Virus record (IMG/VR): IMGVR_UViG_3300034062_003817
Location: 1-21,882 of that record
From: a virus
Direction: 5' to 3' (one strand)
Length of the DNA: 21,882 nt
Shown here one piece after another: positions 7,306 through 15,567 of this stretch. The notes under the pieces are model-generated. The model searched no databases, was not told the origin of the DNA, and saw only the letters and a list, made by a program, of their open reading frames with translations. Position numbers and translations under genes: made by a program. The stretch's first letter is position 1. Every line of letters starts with the position of its first letter.

Positions 7306-10300
7306 ATGAGCCTGTTCGCAGACGACATCTTCGGGCAGGCTGTCGGCCCCGCCACGCGACGGCGGAAGGCCGCTGGCCCCGCTCCGTTGTTTGGCGATGT
7401 GTTCGGCGGCGTGCCTCCCGACCAGGAGGAAGTCAGCCCCGAGTTGCAGGCGTCTGTCCTGGGTGAACTGGGCGAACTGACCGGCGGTACGCTGTCTCGC
7501 GTAGGTGACGCACTGGCCATGCCGGGCGACTACTTTCGCGGGCTGCTGGCCGGGAGTCCTGGCGAGCGGGTGACGGGTCGTGAACTGCTGCGCGACATGG
7601 GTCTGGCTGGGCAGGAAGACACGTGGGGCAACTTCCTGTCGGGCCTGGCCGTTGAGGTGGGAACCGACCCCTTGGCCATGCTAAGTGGCCCGGCCAAGGC
7701 GTTGACTCCCGCAGGCCGTGCTGCCCAGAAACTCGGTTTGCTGGACAATGCCCCAACCGCCGCCACCCGCAAGGCCATTCAGAGCGGGGCACTGGCGACT
7801 GCGGACGCACGGAAGGCTTTGCCGACCGTTGTGCAGCGCACTGCCGATAAGTTGGAGGCCACTGGCCGAACGCTCAGCACGCTTGATCCGGCCACTGTGG
7901 GCAGGCCGCTATACGGCACTCGCACCGCTCGCCGGGCCATCACGCTCGACGACACGATCAAGTATGCCGACAGCCCGCAAGCGGCCGAGCGTGAGGCCAG
8001 GGCGCTGCTGGGGGACACGGAGTTCAACCGCATCCGCAACCAGCGGCTGGCCGACAGTTTCGGCATCGGCTTGCCATTCCAGAACCCTAGTATCACGGGC
8101 GATTTCCTGGGCAAGGGCTTTGGCGACAACTACGCCGACGTCTTGGACACGCTTGGGCAAGCCTACCGCTGGAGCCCCGTTGGGCGGCAAATGTCGGCCC
8201 TGTTCGACAACAAGGTCGGCGGTGCCGTCGATGCCGAAGATCAACTCACCAACATTGCTTCCTTTAGGGCCAGGGAGCAGGCAGGTGGCGTAGCCGATAG
8301 CGCACACACCCTGCTGCTCTCGCGGGTGCAGCAATCGCACCCTGAGGTCTTCTCGGAGGACGGCAACCGCATCCTGGGTCGCTACCTCGAGGGGCCAGCG
8401 GCGATGCGGCCCGGCGACGAGGCGTACGTGCAGGCCAGGCCCGAACTGCTCAACTACGCCAACTGGTGGAAGAACAATCGGCAGGATTACCTGACCGGCG
8501 CCCGGGAACTCGGCCTCACGGCAGAGCAACTGGCCGACAAGTACGGCATCGAGTATCTGCCCCGCCGGGCGGATGCGGTGCTGGAGATGGAGTCTCGCCG
8601 CAACCGCCAACTGAACAACGCACTCTCGACGTTCACGGGCGACATGCTCCGCCGCACGGACGCCATGCAGGTGCCCGGTGGTCGCGAAACCATCCTGCGG
8701 CTGTCTCGCGACCCGGTGGTGGCGGGCGGGAAGCGGACGGCCACGACCGACACTGCCGCCGCCGTCCATATCCTCAAGGAACTCCAGCCGCTGGTGCCGC
8801 CAGGCGGACCAGACATCACGCTGGAGCAGGCCGAGAAGATTGCTCGCGTGCTGCACAAGTTGCCGTCAGAGGCACTCGACCGAGCGCCGCTGTTTGGGCA
8901 GCACCCGACCGAAATGATCGGCTCGTACATGCGCAACCGCAACGAGAGCATGGCGACGGCCAAGACGCTGTACGACTCCCTGGCGACGTTCGCTGAGGAC
9001 GGTCTCTACACCGACATCCCGGGCGGTCGGCACATCTCCATGGAGGACGCGATCAAGCGTCTGGGATTGCGGTCATACGACGATTCTGCCGACGATCTCA
9101 TGGACATCGTCGGTGATGGCGCTGCCGCGCGTGCCGTCAACGCTCGCCCCTTGTCTGGCGCCTCCAAGCAGATGCGTGAGCGCATCGCTGGGCTGCGGGG
9201 CATAGCCGACCCAGACCAAGTCAAACTGTCTGAAATCAGCATTCCAGAGGAGCATGTCAACCGGCTGCTCAGGGCACGGGACGTCTTCTCGGTGGACGAG
9301 GCTTCTGGCTCGCTGCTCCAGCAGCTCGACCACATCACCGCCGCCTGGAAAGGCTCAATCCTCACCTGGCCTGCCCGGGCGGTGCGCGATCTCTATAGCG
9401 GCGCCACCAGCAACTGGCTGGAGGGCGCCCTCGACCGCCGGTCTGTGCGGGCCGCCAGGGGGTTGCTGTCATCGGGGCCGGGCGACCAGACGTTCCTGGC
9501 GGAACTCCAGTCCATCCCTCGCTACCAGGGCATGGGGGCCGACGCCGTCAACCAGTTCTATTCGGACCTCGCAGGCACCGGGCTCGTCGCAGGCGGCTCG
9601 TCCACGGACATTGGCCTTGGACTCACTGGCAGGCGGGCCCTTGACGCCGCCCTGCCGGGAGCCACGCCGGTCAACGCTGGCACGATCCTTGGCGAGTTAG
9701 CCCCGCAGTCCGGCCGCACGTGGACCGAGTTTGCCCGAGACTTCGGCACGTGGCGGTCTAGCCTCAAGCCGCTGGCCGAGACGAAGAACCCCATCCTCCG
9801 TGCGGGCGAGCAGATGAACTCGCTGACGGACGGCATCAATCGCCTGAGCGGTTACCTTGCCTTGCTCAAGCAGGGCTTCACGCCGGAGGCTGCGGCCAGG
9901 GCGATGAAGCGGGCCCACGTGGACTATACGAGCCTTAGCGGCTTCGAGCGCAACGTACTCCGCCGGGTTTTTCCTTGGTACTCCTACCAGAGCAGGATTT
10001 TCGGGGAGGTGTTGCGGCAACTGTCCGAGCAACCCGGCGGCCGGTACGGGCAACTGGTGCGAGCCACCGAGTCAGTGCAGGACGATGTGGACGACGACGC
10101 CTACATCACCAGCGACCTTCGTTCGCAGTTTGCCGTGCCGATCCCGGAGGAGTGGGGCGGCGTTCCGGCACCGGGCACGCAGACCTACCTCACCGACCTC
10201 GACTTCCCAGGCTTCGATCAGATCAACATGCTCGAGACTCCCGGCACGGTCTCAGGTGCCGCAACCGGCACGATGCGGCAGGTGGGCATGCAATTGCATC

Positions 10301-10821
10301 CCGGGCTGCGGACTCTGGCGGAACTCATGTCGGGCCAGGACTTCTTTACCCGCCGCCCGGTTGGCGAAAGCACCAGCACGCTGGATTCCATTCTGCGATC
10401 TGTCACGGGCAACCCAGACGCCAACGTCCCGGCCATCATCGAGAAGCCCGTCGAGATGATGCCGTTCGTCGGTCGCCCGCTATATGCCGCACGCTCGCTC
10501 CTGGACGATCGCGGTGGGCAGTCGCTTGCCCAGCGAGCCATCAAGACCAGCCTCAACGCCACGACCGGCCTGAAGGTGCGAGACAAGACGCAGGAAGACA
10601 TCCTCCGCGATCAGGTGCGGCAGCTCCAGGAAAGCGTGGACCCTTACACCCGCGAGTTCACGACGAGCTACATCCCCGAGAACCTCCAGCCCTACGTGCC
10701 CAACTGGGCGCTCGACCGCATGGCCGTCTCCCGGTCGCTCGACCGCGAGCGTCGGGCGGCTCGCCGCAAGCCGCGACGCAAAGAGCGTGAACGCTCGGCC
10801 ACCGGCCAGCTATTCGAGTAG
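7306..10821 (+). CDS. Large internal virion-type protein, 1171 aa (LPD38-like motif)
   Basis: ATG 7306 follows the previous stop by 6 bases, with CAGGGG upstream. Most of the protein is helical and unassigned. Residues ~834-905 hold a conserved-looking segment with NSLTDGINRLSGY, then VDYTSLSGFERNVLRR and VFPWYSYQSR. This DYxxLxxFERxxxRRxxPWY pattern recalls the large polyvalent protein domain LPD38 found in giant phage virion or polyvalent proteins; the assignment is from memory, so moderate. The C-terminus is a basic tail (RRAARRKPRRKERER), possibly DNA-binding. Its 3' end overlaps the convergent integrase by 12 bases. Likely a genome-ejection or DNA-entry protein, comparable in place and size to podovirus internal core proteins. 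Confidence 0.78.
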   Translation: MSLFADDIFGQAVGPATRRRKAAGPAPLFGDVFGGVPPDQEEVSPELQASVLGELGELTGGTLSRVGDALAMPGDYFRGLLAGSPGERVTGRELLRDMGLAGQEDTWGNFLSGLAVEVGTDPLAMLSGPAKALTPAGRAAQKLGLLDNAPTAATRKAIQSGALATADARKALPTVVQRTADKLEATGRTLSTLDPATVGRPLYGTRTARRAITLDDTIKYADSPQAAEREARALLGDTEFNRIRNQRLADSFGIGLPFQNPSITGDFLGKGFGDNYADVLDTLGQAYRWSPVGRQMSALFDNKVGGAVDAEDQLTNIASFRAREQAGGVADSAHTLLLSRVQQSHPEVFSEDGNRILGRYLEGPAAMRPGDEAYVQARPELLNYANWWKNNRQDYLTGARELGLTAEQLADKYGIEYLPRRADAVLEMESRRNRQLNNALSTFTGDMLRRTDAMQVPGGRETILRLSRDPVVAGGKRTATTDTAAAVHILKELQPLVPPGGPDITLEQAEKIARVLHKLPSEALDRAPLFGQHPTEMIGSYMRNRNESMATAKTLYDSLATFAEDGLYTDIPGGRHISMEDAIKRLGLRSYDDSADDLMDIVGDGAAARAVNARPLSGASKQMRERIAGLRGIADPDQVKLSEISIPEEHVNRLLRARDVFSVDEASGSLLQQLDHITAAWKGSILTWPARAVRDLYSGATSNWLEGALDRRSVRAARGLLSSGPGDQTFLAELQSIPRYQGMGADAVNQFYSDLAGTGLVAGGSSTDIGLGLTGRRALDAALPGATPVNAGTILGELAPQSGRTWTEFARDFGTWRSSLKPLAETKNPILRAGEQMNSLTDGINRLSGYLALLKQGFTPEAAARAMKRAHVDYTSLSGFERNVLRRVFPWYSYQSRIFGEVLRQLSEQPGGRYGQLVRATESVQDDVDDDAYITSDLRSQFAVPIPEEWGGVPAPGTQTYLTDLDFPGFDQINMLETPGTVSGAATGTMRQVGMQLHPGLRTLAELMSGQDFFTRRPVGESTSTLDSILRSVTGNPDANVPAIIEKPVEMMPFVGRPLYAARSLLDDRGGQSLAQRAIKTSLNATTGLKVRDKTQEDILRDQVRQLQESVDPYTREFTTSYIPENLQPYVPNWALDRMAVSRSLDRERRAARRKPRRKERERSATGQLFE

Positions 10822-11625
10822 CACAGGCGTCTGCGGAATCTGTCCTCGCACCTGGGACCAGTCGATATAGAACCGCTCGGCCAGCCCGACCGTCTTGTGT
10901 CCCAAGTGCAGGCGAGCCTTGCCGGGCTGGAGGATCTCCACGTGCGTGGCCCCCGACCTCCTGAGCCACTTGCTGGACCCGGGCAGGTCAAGCCGCTTGA
11001 GGAATCGCCGCAGCCGCCGCCACCCCGACTCCTTGACCATTGCCCAGCCCAGCACTCGCCCATCGGGAGAGCCCTCCAGCATTGCAGTGACTGCCGCCAT
11101 GCAGGCCGGAGTCAACTTTTTTGACAACGGCACGCCGGTCTTCCCCTGCGTCCAGGCAACCGTGTCGCCAAAGAAATCCGACCGCCGGAGGTTCCACAAG
11201 TCCTCCTGGCGAGCCCCTGTCTCGTACCCGAGCAGCAGCCAGCACCTCAGGAAAACCCCGAGCCTTGCCCCCGATCGCAGCAAAATCCCGTCGTCTTGGA
11301 AAGTGGCCTTGACGGCCGTACAGCACTGCTCTAAAGTCCACGCCCGAACTGGTGGCCTCGACACTTTGATCTTGACGAGACCACGCGGCATGGAATCCAC
11401 TAGCCCACGTTCATAAGCAAAACGCCACAGGCTCAGGATGAGCACTCTCTCGGGAGCAACGGTCACGGAGCGGACCTCCGATAGCCTCTTGCGGAGGTAT
11501 CGGTTGCACCACTCCACGCTGACCCAGCGGCACCCGGCAGCAGCCGCTCGGACTCGCCGAGCGTAGGACTGGTTCACGATTCGCTCGCGGAGATACGCCT
11601 CCGCCACCCTTGGAAAAGACTTCAT
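10810..11625 (-). CDS. int: Tyrosine recombinase (phage integrase), 271 aa
   Basis: This is the only convincing gene on the - strand. The start is taken at the ATG reading leftward from 11625 (MKSFPRVAEAYL); an ATG 51 bases further out is less likely. An N-terminal SAM-like core-binding domain (1-85) precedes a catalytic domain. Visible catalytic residues are Arg139 in ETGARQEDL, Lys162 in TQGKTG, Arg222 in KWLRRSGATHVE, His243 in LGHKT and the nucleophile Tyr253 in ERFYIDW. The usual HxxR box reads KxxR here. It would catalyse site-specific integration and excision, making the phage temperate. Its tail overlaps the 1171-aa gene by 12 bases, and its start shares CATG with the divergent exonuclease frame. 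No attP core was identified. Confidence 0.93.
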   Translation of the reverse strand: MKSFPRVAEAYLRERIVNQSYARRVRAAAAGCRWVSVEWCNRYLRKRLSEVRSVTVAPERVLILSLWRFAYERGLVDSMPRGLVKIKVSRPPVRAWTLEQCCTAVKATFQDDGILLRSGARLGVFLRCWLLLGYETGARQEDLWNLRRSDFFGDTVAWTQGKTGVPLSKKLTPACMAAVTAMLEGSPDGRVLGWAMVKESGWRRLRRFLKRLDLPGSSKWLRRSGATHVEILQPGKARLHLGHKTVGLAERFYIDWSQVRGQIPQTPVLLE

Positions 11626-12595
11626 GTTTCTCGCCACCCAAAGCAATGGAGTGCAAGAAACCGAACAGGTGCGCACGGATGGTCAGGCCAGCACAGCCGA
11701 TACGATCGGCACGGCTTTCGGCTTGAACATCACGAACGTCCTGTCCGGAGGCACACCATCGCTCCTTTCTGTTGATCTTCGGCGGGGAGAGCCTAACGCC
11801 GACTATCACGCTGACCAGACGTACAGGTCATGCAGCACGATCAAAACATTCCTTGACTCGCCGCTCCTGTACCACCAGCGGTACATCGCCAAGACGCTCC
11901 CGCCGTTCAGCAGCCCGGCCATGTCGCACGGCACGATGCTGCATTCGTGGCTGGAGCATGGCGACGACTTCCTTGAGTCGCTGGTGGTGCCTCCAACTGA
12001 AAGGCTAACCGCGACGGGCCTGCTGGGCAAAGATGCCGAGAAATGGGCCGAAAACGAGGCTCCTCCCGGCAGCACGCTCATTTCGCCCAAGGAGAAGGCC
12101 CAGCTTCTCGCTGAGGTGGCGGCCATCCGGCGTCACCCGGCCTGCGTCGAGATGCTCGACCAGATCGTCGATCGCGAGGCCAGCGTCCGCTGGGTCTCGC
12201 CGGACGGGCACTACCTCAAGTGCCGCTACGACGCCCGCACTCCAGACTTCTGGATCGACCTCAAGACGACCAGCGAGCAGGACATCCTGGCTGGCTTCTG
12301 GAGTCCGGTGCTGAAGTACCGATACCACCTGCAAGATGCGTGGTATCGCTGCGGCATGGAGGCGTGTGGCCTAGAGCCCGCCCCGCTGCGGTTCATCGTT
12401 GTCAGCACATCGCTGCCGCACGACTGCCAAGTCGTGACGCTTCCCGACGCCATCGTTGCGGAAGGTCGGCGGCTCATGGACCGAGCGCTCGCTGACTTGC
12501 GAGTGCGAGAAGACCTCGACTGGTGGTTGCCGGACACGCACGGCGAGGTTGTGGAGTTGTCTTTTCCGGCTCATGTCATGGGGAGGATTTCGTGA
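11624..12595 (+). CDS. RecB-like PD-(D/E)XK exonuclease (DUF3799 / RecE type)
   Basis: The frame matches phage exonucleases of the DUF3799 / exodeoxyribonuclease VIII group: ADYHADQTYRSCSTIKTFL, GTMLHSW with His107, Asp203 in KCRYDARTPDF, IDLKTT with Asp212 and Lys214, and QDAWY (Gln237, Tyr241), the H-D-DxK-QxxxY pattern of RecB-family nucleases. It would resect double-stranded ends for the ERF annealing protein encoded next. The start is doubtful: ATG 11624 overlaps the divergent integrase start, and the first ~55 residues look unlike the family and have a less GC-biased third position. A later GTG (11669) or TTG (11723) is possible. The stop overlaps the next start as GTGA. Confidence 0.88.
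   Translation: MFLATQSNGVQETEQVRTDGQASTADTIGTAFGLNITNVLSGGTPSLLSVDLRRGEPNADYHADQTYRSCSTIKTFLDSPLLYHQRYIAKTLPPFSSPAMSHGTMLHSWLEHGDDFLESLVVPPTERLTATGLLGKDAEKWAENEAPPGSTLISPKEKAQLLAEVAAIRRHPACVEMLDQIVDREASVRWVSPDGHYLKCRYDARTPDFWIDLKTTSEQDILAGFWSPVLKYRYHLQDAWYRCGMEACGLEPAPLRFIVVSTSLPHDCQVVTLPDAIVAEGRRLMDRALADLRVREDLDWWLPDTHGEVVELSFPAHVMGRIS
11696..11710. promoter_or_regulatory. Perfect inverted repeat, candidate operator
   Basis: GCCGAT-ACG-ATCGGC is a perfect 6-base inverted repeat with a 3-base spacer. It lies where the int/exo divergent promoters should be if the exonuclease starts later than ATG 11624. A 6-base palindrome can arise by chance in DNA of this composition, so the operator role is only a suggestion. 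Confidence 0.25.
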
Positions 12596-13308
12596 ACAGG
12601 GTATTCGACGCATCGGTGTGGAACGCCAACAGCGACCACGTGGATCAGATTTCTGAGGCCATGGCACAAGCCTTCGGCCAGTTGAGCAACGTCGTGCGGA
12701 ACAAGGTTTCGCACTTCGCCAAGAAGGGCAAGGACGGCAAGCCGGTCCCCGACTACGCCGACCTTGCTTCGTGCTTTGAGTGCATCCGTGCCGCCTACGC
12801 CACGAACGGCCTGTCCGTGCGGCAGACGTTCCATCCGTACGGCGAGGACGGGACGATCTATCTCGTCACGACCGTGCGGCACAAGAGCGGTCAGTTTGAG
12901 CGGTCCTACCTGCCCATGCCGGGCCGGGTGCCGCCACAGGAACTCGCCAAGGCGGCGACGTACCTCAAGCGAATCGCCCTGTGTGCCATCACGGGGATCG
13001 CTGCGGACGATGACGATGACGGCGAGCAGGCCGAGCGGTCGCATGCAGCGGCTGCGGCCGACAGCGAGAAGCGATGGGAGAAGGCCATTGCCTCCAAGTT
13101 GGGAGAGGCCAAGAAGCCCGACGCCGTCGCCGCTGTTCTCGACCAGATCGCCAGGGGCTCTGCCAGCGGGCATCTATCTGAGGCTGCGGCCACGCGACTG
13201 CGGGTCATGGCCAACGAAACGGCGGCCAAGCTCCAGCCGAAGCCGGTCGTTGAGGTGACGAAGGACTCCAACAACAAGAAGTCGCCGCAGCCTGCGGCCG
13301 TTTCGTGA
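12592..13308 (+). CDS. erf: ERF-family single-strand annealing protein, 238 aa
   Basis: GTG 12592 overlaps the previous stop (GTGA) and has GGAGG at 12582-12586, so the longer in-frame reading from 12523 is rejected. The core matches the ERF (essential recombination function) family: ISEAMAQAFGQLSNVVRNKV, DYADLASCFECIRAAYATNG, TVRHKSGQFERSYLPM, and AATYLKRIALCAITGIAADD followed by more Asp. ERF proteins form rings on single-stranded DNA and anneal complementary strands. Coupled with the upstream exonuclease, this is a Red/RecET-style two-component recombination system. The C-terminal ~75 residues are Ala/Lys-rich and less conserved. The call is confident; family membership is from motif recognition only. 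Confidence 0.9.
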   Translation: MNRVFDASVWNANSDHVDQISEAMAQAFGQLSNVVRNKVSHFAKKGKDGKPVPDYADLASCFECIRAAYATNGLSVRQTFHPYGEDGTIYLVTTVRHKSGQFERSYLPMPGRVPPQELAKAATYLKRIALCAITGIAADDDDDGEQAERSHAAAAADSEKRWEKAIASKLGEAKKPDAVAAVLDQIARGSASGHLSEAAATRLRVMANETAAKLQPKPVVEVTKDSNNKKSPQPAAVS

Positions 13309-13634
13309 TGAATCAGGCAGGGGCGAAGCCTTCCTCCACCGGCGAGCCGGACGCCGTCAGCCCCATCCGGCACCAACACACCATGTTTCAGTACGAGCAA
13401 CTACACGCGGTCTCGATGGCTGTCTCTGGGCGTGCCCAGGCCGGAACCCTCGACCACGAAAGCGCACTCAAGTTCTGCACCCATCTGCTGCCGCAGTTGC
13501 TGGTTGAGTTTGAGATTGCCCGTCGCGTCGAGGATCGGCTGGCAACGATGTTTCCGGCTGCGGCAGAGCCGGAACCTGTGCTACCGCCCAAGTCAGCCCG
13601 CCGAGCCCGCAAGCCACGAAAGGGGAAGCGCTGA
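13308..13634 (+). CDS. Hypothetical small protein of the recombination operon, 108 aa
   Basis: ATG 13308 overlaps the ERF stop by one base (TGATG); an adjacent GTG at 13305 is also possible. No strong Shine-Dalgarno is visible, so expression probably depends on coupling to erf. An internal ATG at 13383 (MFQYEQLHAVSM) could be the true start. The middle is helical (SALKFCTHLLPQLLVEFEIA), the C-terminus is Lys/Arg-rich with Pro (ARRARKPRKGKR), and may touch nucleic acid. No family recognised. Its stop overlaps the helicase start by one base. The frame is kept open with normal GC-rich codon use, which supports it as a real gene. Confidence 0.6.
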   Translation: MNQAGAKPSSTGEPDAVSPIRHQHTMFQYEQLHAVSMAVSGRAQAGTLDHESALKFCTHLLPQLLVEFEIARRVEDRLATMFPAAAEPEPVLPPKSARRARKPRKGKR

Positions 13635-15154
13635 TGGTCATGCTCCGTGACTACCAGAAGAGGGCCGTCCACGCAGTCTGCAAGGCCGCCAAGGCCGGGC
13701 ACCGTCGCATCGTCGTGTGCCAGCCGGTCGGCAGCGGCAAGACGGAGGTGCAGGCGGAGCTGTGCCGCCTTGCCCGATACCCGCTAGGGATCGTGCCGCT
13801 GGTGGATCTCATGCGGCAGAACCGCGACCGGCTGGAGCTGCGGCTCGGAGAGCAGTGCGACATCGAGCAGGGCGGCAACTACGCGGAGTCCATCGAGGGC
13901 CTGCGAAACCGCGTGATCGTCGGCTCCCGAGACAGCCTGCTGTCGAGCAATCGGTACAAGGCCCGGGCCTACGATCGCGTCACGCTGGTGCTGGTGGACG
14001 AGTGCCACGTGGGCATCACGCCTCGCATGGAGGAGATGCTCCGGTGGTTTGAGGATCGAGGGGCCACGATCGTCGGCTTCTCGGCCACGCCCTACAAGGG
14101 GAAGGGCAAGGCACTGCGGTACTGGCCGCGCCCGCAGATTGTGTACTCGCTGATGGAGGGGATTAGCGACGGCTACCTCGTCGGCCCAACCTGCTTCCTG
14201 TCGGAGGCCAAGTCGTTCGATCTCTCGCTGGTCGAGGACGTTGCGGGCGAGTGGAATGAGGAGCGACTGGCTGCTGTACTCGCGGCCGAACACTTTGCCC
14301 AGGAGGTCTCGAGCCTCGTCCTCCAGACGCACAAGGGCCAGCCCTCTGTGATCTACGCCGCTCACGTTCGGCAGGCCAGCCTACTGGCGGAAGTGTTCCA
14401 GCGGTACGGGGCGAAGGTGGCCATCGTCCACTCCAAGCAGAACCCGCTGGTTCGCAAGGAGAACATGGATGCTTTCGTTGGCGGCGAGACCAACATCATC
14501 ATCAACGTGGGCGTCCTGGGGTACGGCTGGGATTTCCCAAGGCTGCGAAACATCTATATGGCGGCCCCGACACGCAGCCTCTCACGCTATGAGCAACGGC
14601 TCGGTCGCGGAACCCGTCCGCTGCCGGGAGTCGTTCACTCCGAGATGACCCGCGACGAGCGGCTGGCGGCCATTCGGAACAGCGACAAGCCCACGTTCAA
14701 CCTGTACGACATCACCGACGCCAGCCGCAGCCACCAACTGCTCTCGGCCCTGGACGTTCTGGATGCCAAGTGCCGCAAGTCGGCCAAGCGGCGGCAGACG
14801 ATCCGGGATCTCCTGACGTCTGATGGCGTCGATGCCGTCGAGGCCATGCGTCAGGCCGACGAAATGGAGCATGCCGAACTGGCCCTCCAGGCACAGGAAC
14901 TGATCGAGAAGCGGAAGCGCCTGGTCGTCGGCGTGACCTTCGACCATGAGACCCGCGACCTGTTCTCCGAGCCGGAGGGCAAGAAGAAGCGTGGCTGGCG
15001 GATGCTTTACGGCAAGTACAAGGGCCAGCCCATCGACAGCCTTCCTGCCAGCTATCTGGCCTGGGTGCTGGACTCGACCAAGAAGGACTCTCCGTTCAAG
15101 TCTGCGGTACGGCACGCACTGGCTAAGCGCAAGGAAGCGACGGCCACTCACTGA
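13634..15154 (+). CDS. SF2 DEAD/DEAH-box helicase with C-terminal DUF3820-like tail, 506 aa
   Basis: ATG 13634 overlaps the previous stop by one base and has AAAGGGGAAG upstream (ATG 13640 is an alternative). Superfamily 2 motifs are clear: motif I PVGSGKTE (31-38), motif II DECH (122-125), motif III SATP (150-153) and motif VI QRLGRGTR (~320-328). The start LRDYQKRAV is the usual Q-like segment. It resembles phage and type III/RecQ-like DNA helicases and would unwind DNA during replication or recombination. Residues ~458-480 (YGKYKGQPIDSLPASYL, then AWVLDS) match the small DUF3820 module seen in phage nucleases and exonucleases, here fused to a helicase. Its DNA substrate is not predictable from the sequence. 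Confidence 0.92.
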   Translation: MVMLRDYQKRAVHAVCKAAKAGHRRIVVCQPVGSGKTEVQAELCRLARYPLGIVPLVDLMRQNRDRLELRLGEQCDIEQGGNYAESIEGLRNRVIVGSRDSLLSSNRYKARAYDRVTLVLVDECHVGITPRMEEMLRWFEDRGATIVGFSATPYKGKGKALRYWPRPQIVYSLMEGISDGYLVGPTCFLSEAKSFDLSLVEDVAGEWNEERLAAVLAAEHFAQEVSSLVLQTHKGQPSVIYAAHVRQASLLAEVFQRYGAKVAIVHSKQNPLVRKENMDAFVGGETNIIINVGVLGYGWDFPRLRNIYMAAPTRSLSRYEQRLGRGTRPLPGVVHSEMTRDERLAAIRNSDKPTFNLYDITDASRSHQLLSALDVLDAKCRKSAKRRQTIRDLLTSDGVDAVEAMRQADEMEHAELALQAQELIEKRKRLVVGVTFDHETRDLFSEPEGKKKRGWRMLYGKYKGQPIDSLPASYLAWVLDSTKKDSPFKSAVRHALAKRKEATATH

Positions 15155-15162
15155 GAGGCGGC

Positions 15163-15567
15163 ATGGGCAAGGGACTGTCTGATGGACGTTACATCTGTGA
15201 GATCGGCATGTCGCTGGCTGTGGCGCAACTACTGCGCTCCGGCTATCAAGTCGCTCTCCCGATCATTGATGACGGCTATGACATCTTGGCCTTGGATGGT
15301 CGCCGCTGCTGGCGGATCCAAGTCAAGGCAACGGCTCGCACTTCCGGGAAGAACCGATCCCGGGTGCGCATATCGCGTGGCGGCCGCAAGCAGTTGCGAT
15401 ATGACGCGACTCAGGTCGATGCGTTCGTTATCACGAACATATCGACCGGGCTACTGCTCTGCGTGCCGTTTGCCAAGGCAGCGGGCCGCAGTTGGATCAA
15501 CCTTGCCATTGGCGAACAGTACGCCGACTTCAACCTCCTGAGGAGAGTTAAGCCGAACAAGCACTGA
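15163..15567 (+). CDS. Small PD-(D/E)XK endonuclease (I-Ssp6803I-like), 134 aa
   Basis: ATG 15163 follows GAGAGGCGG, 8 bases after the helicase stop. The protein has the PD-(D/E)XK fold pattern: Glu13 in ICEIGMSLAVAQLL, Asp40 in DDGYDILALDG and RIQVKAT (Gln53, Lys55). Small proteins with this QxK layout resemble the group I intron homing endonuclease I-Ssp6803I family (Pfam PDDEXK_5) and Holliday-junction-resolvase-like phage proteins. It is the last gene before the 295-base gap at 15568-15862. No group I intron has been shown next to it, so the homing role is only a family analogy. A DNA-processing nuclease is likely; its target is unknown. Confidence 0.78.
   Translation: MGKGLSDGRYICEIGMSLAVAQLLRSGYQVALPIIDDGYDILALDGRRCWRIQVKATARTSGKNRSRVRISRGGRKQLRYDATQVDAFVITNISTGLLLCVPFAKAAGRSWINLAIGEQYADFNLLRRVKPNKH

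Noticed and set aside
9975-10790. A 271-codon + strand frame inside the 1171-aa gene
   Set aside because: It lies within the well supported large gene, has no good start signal, and has low-complexity Arg/His/Pro composition.
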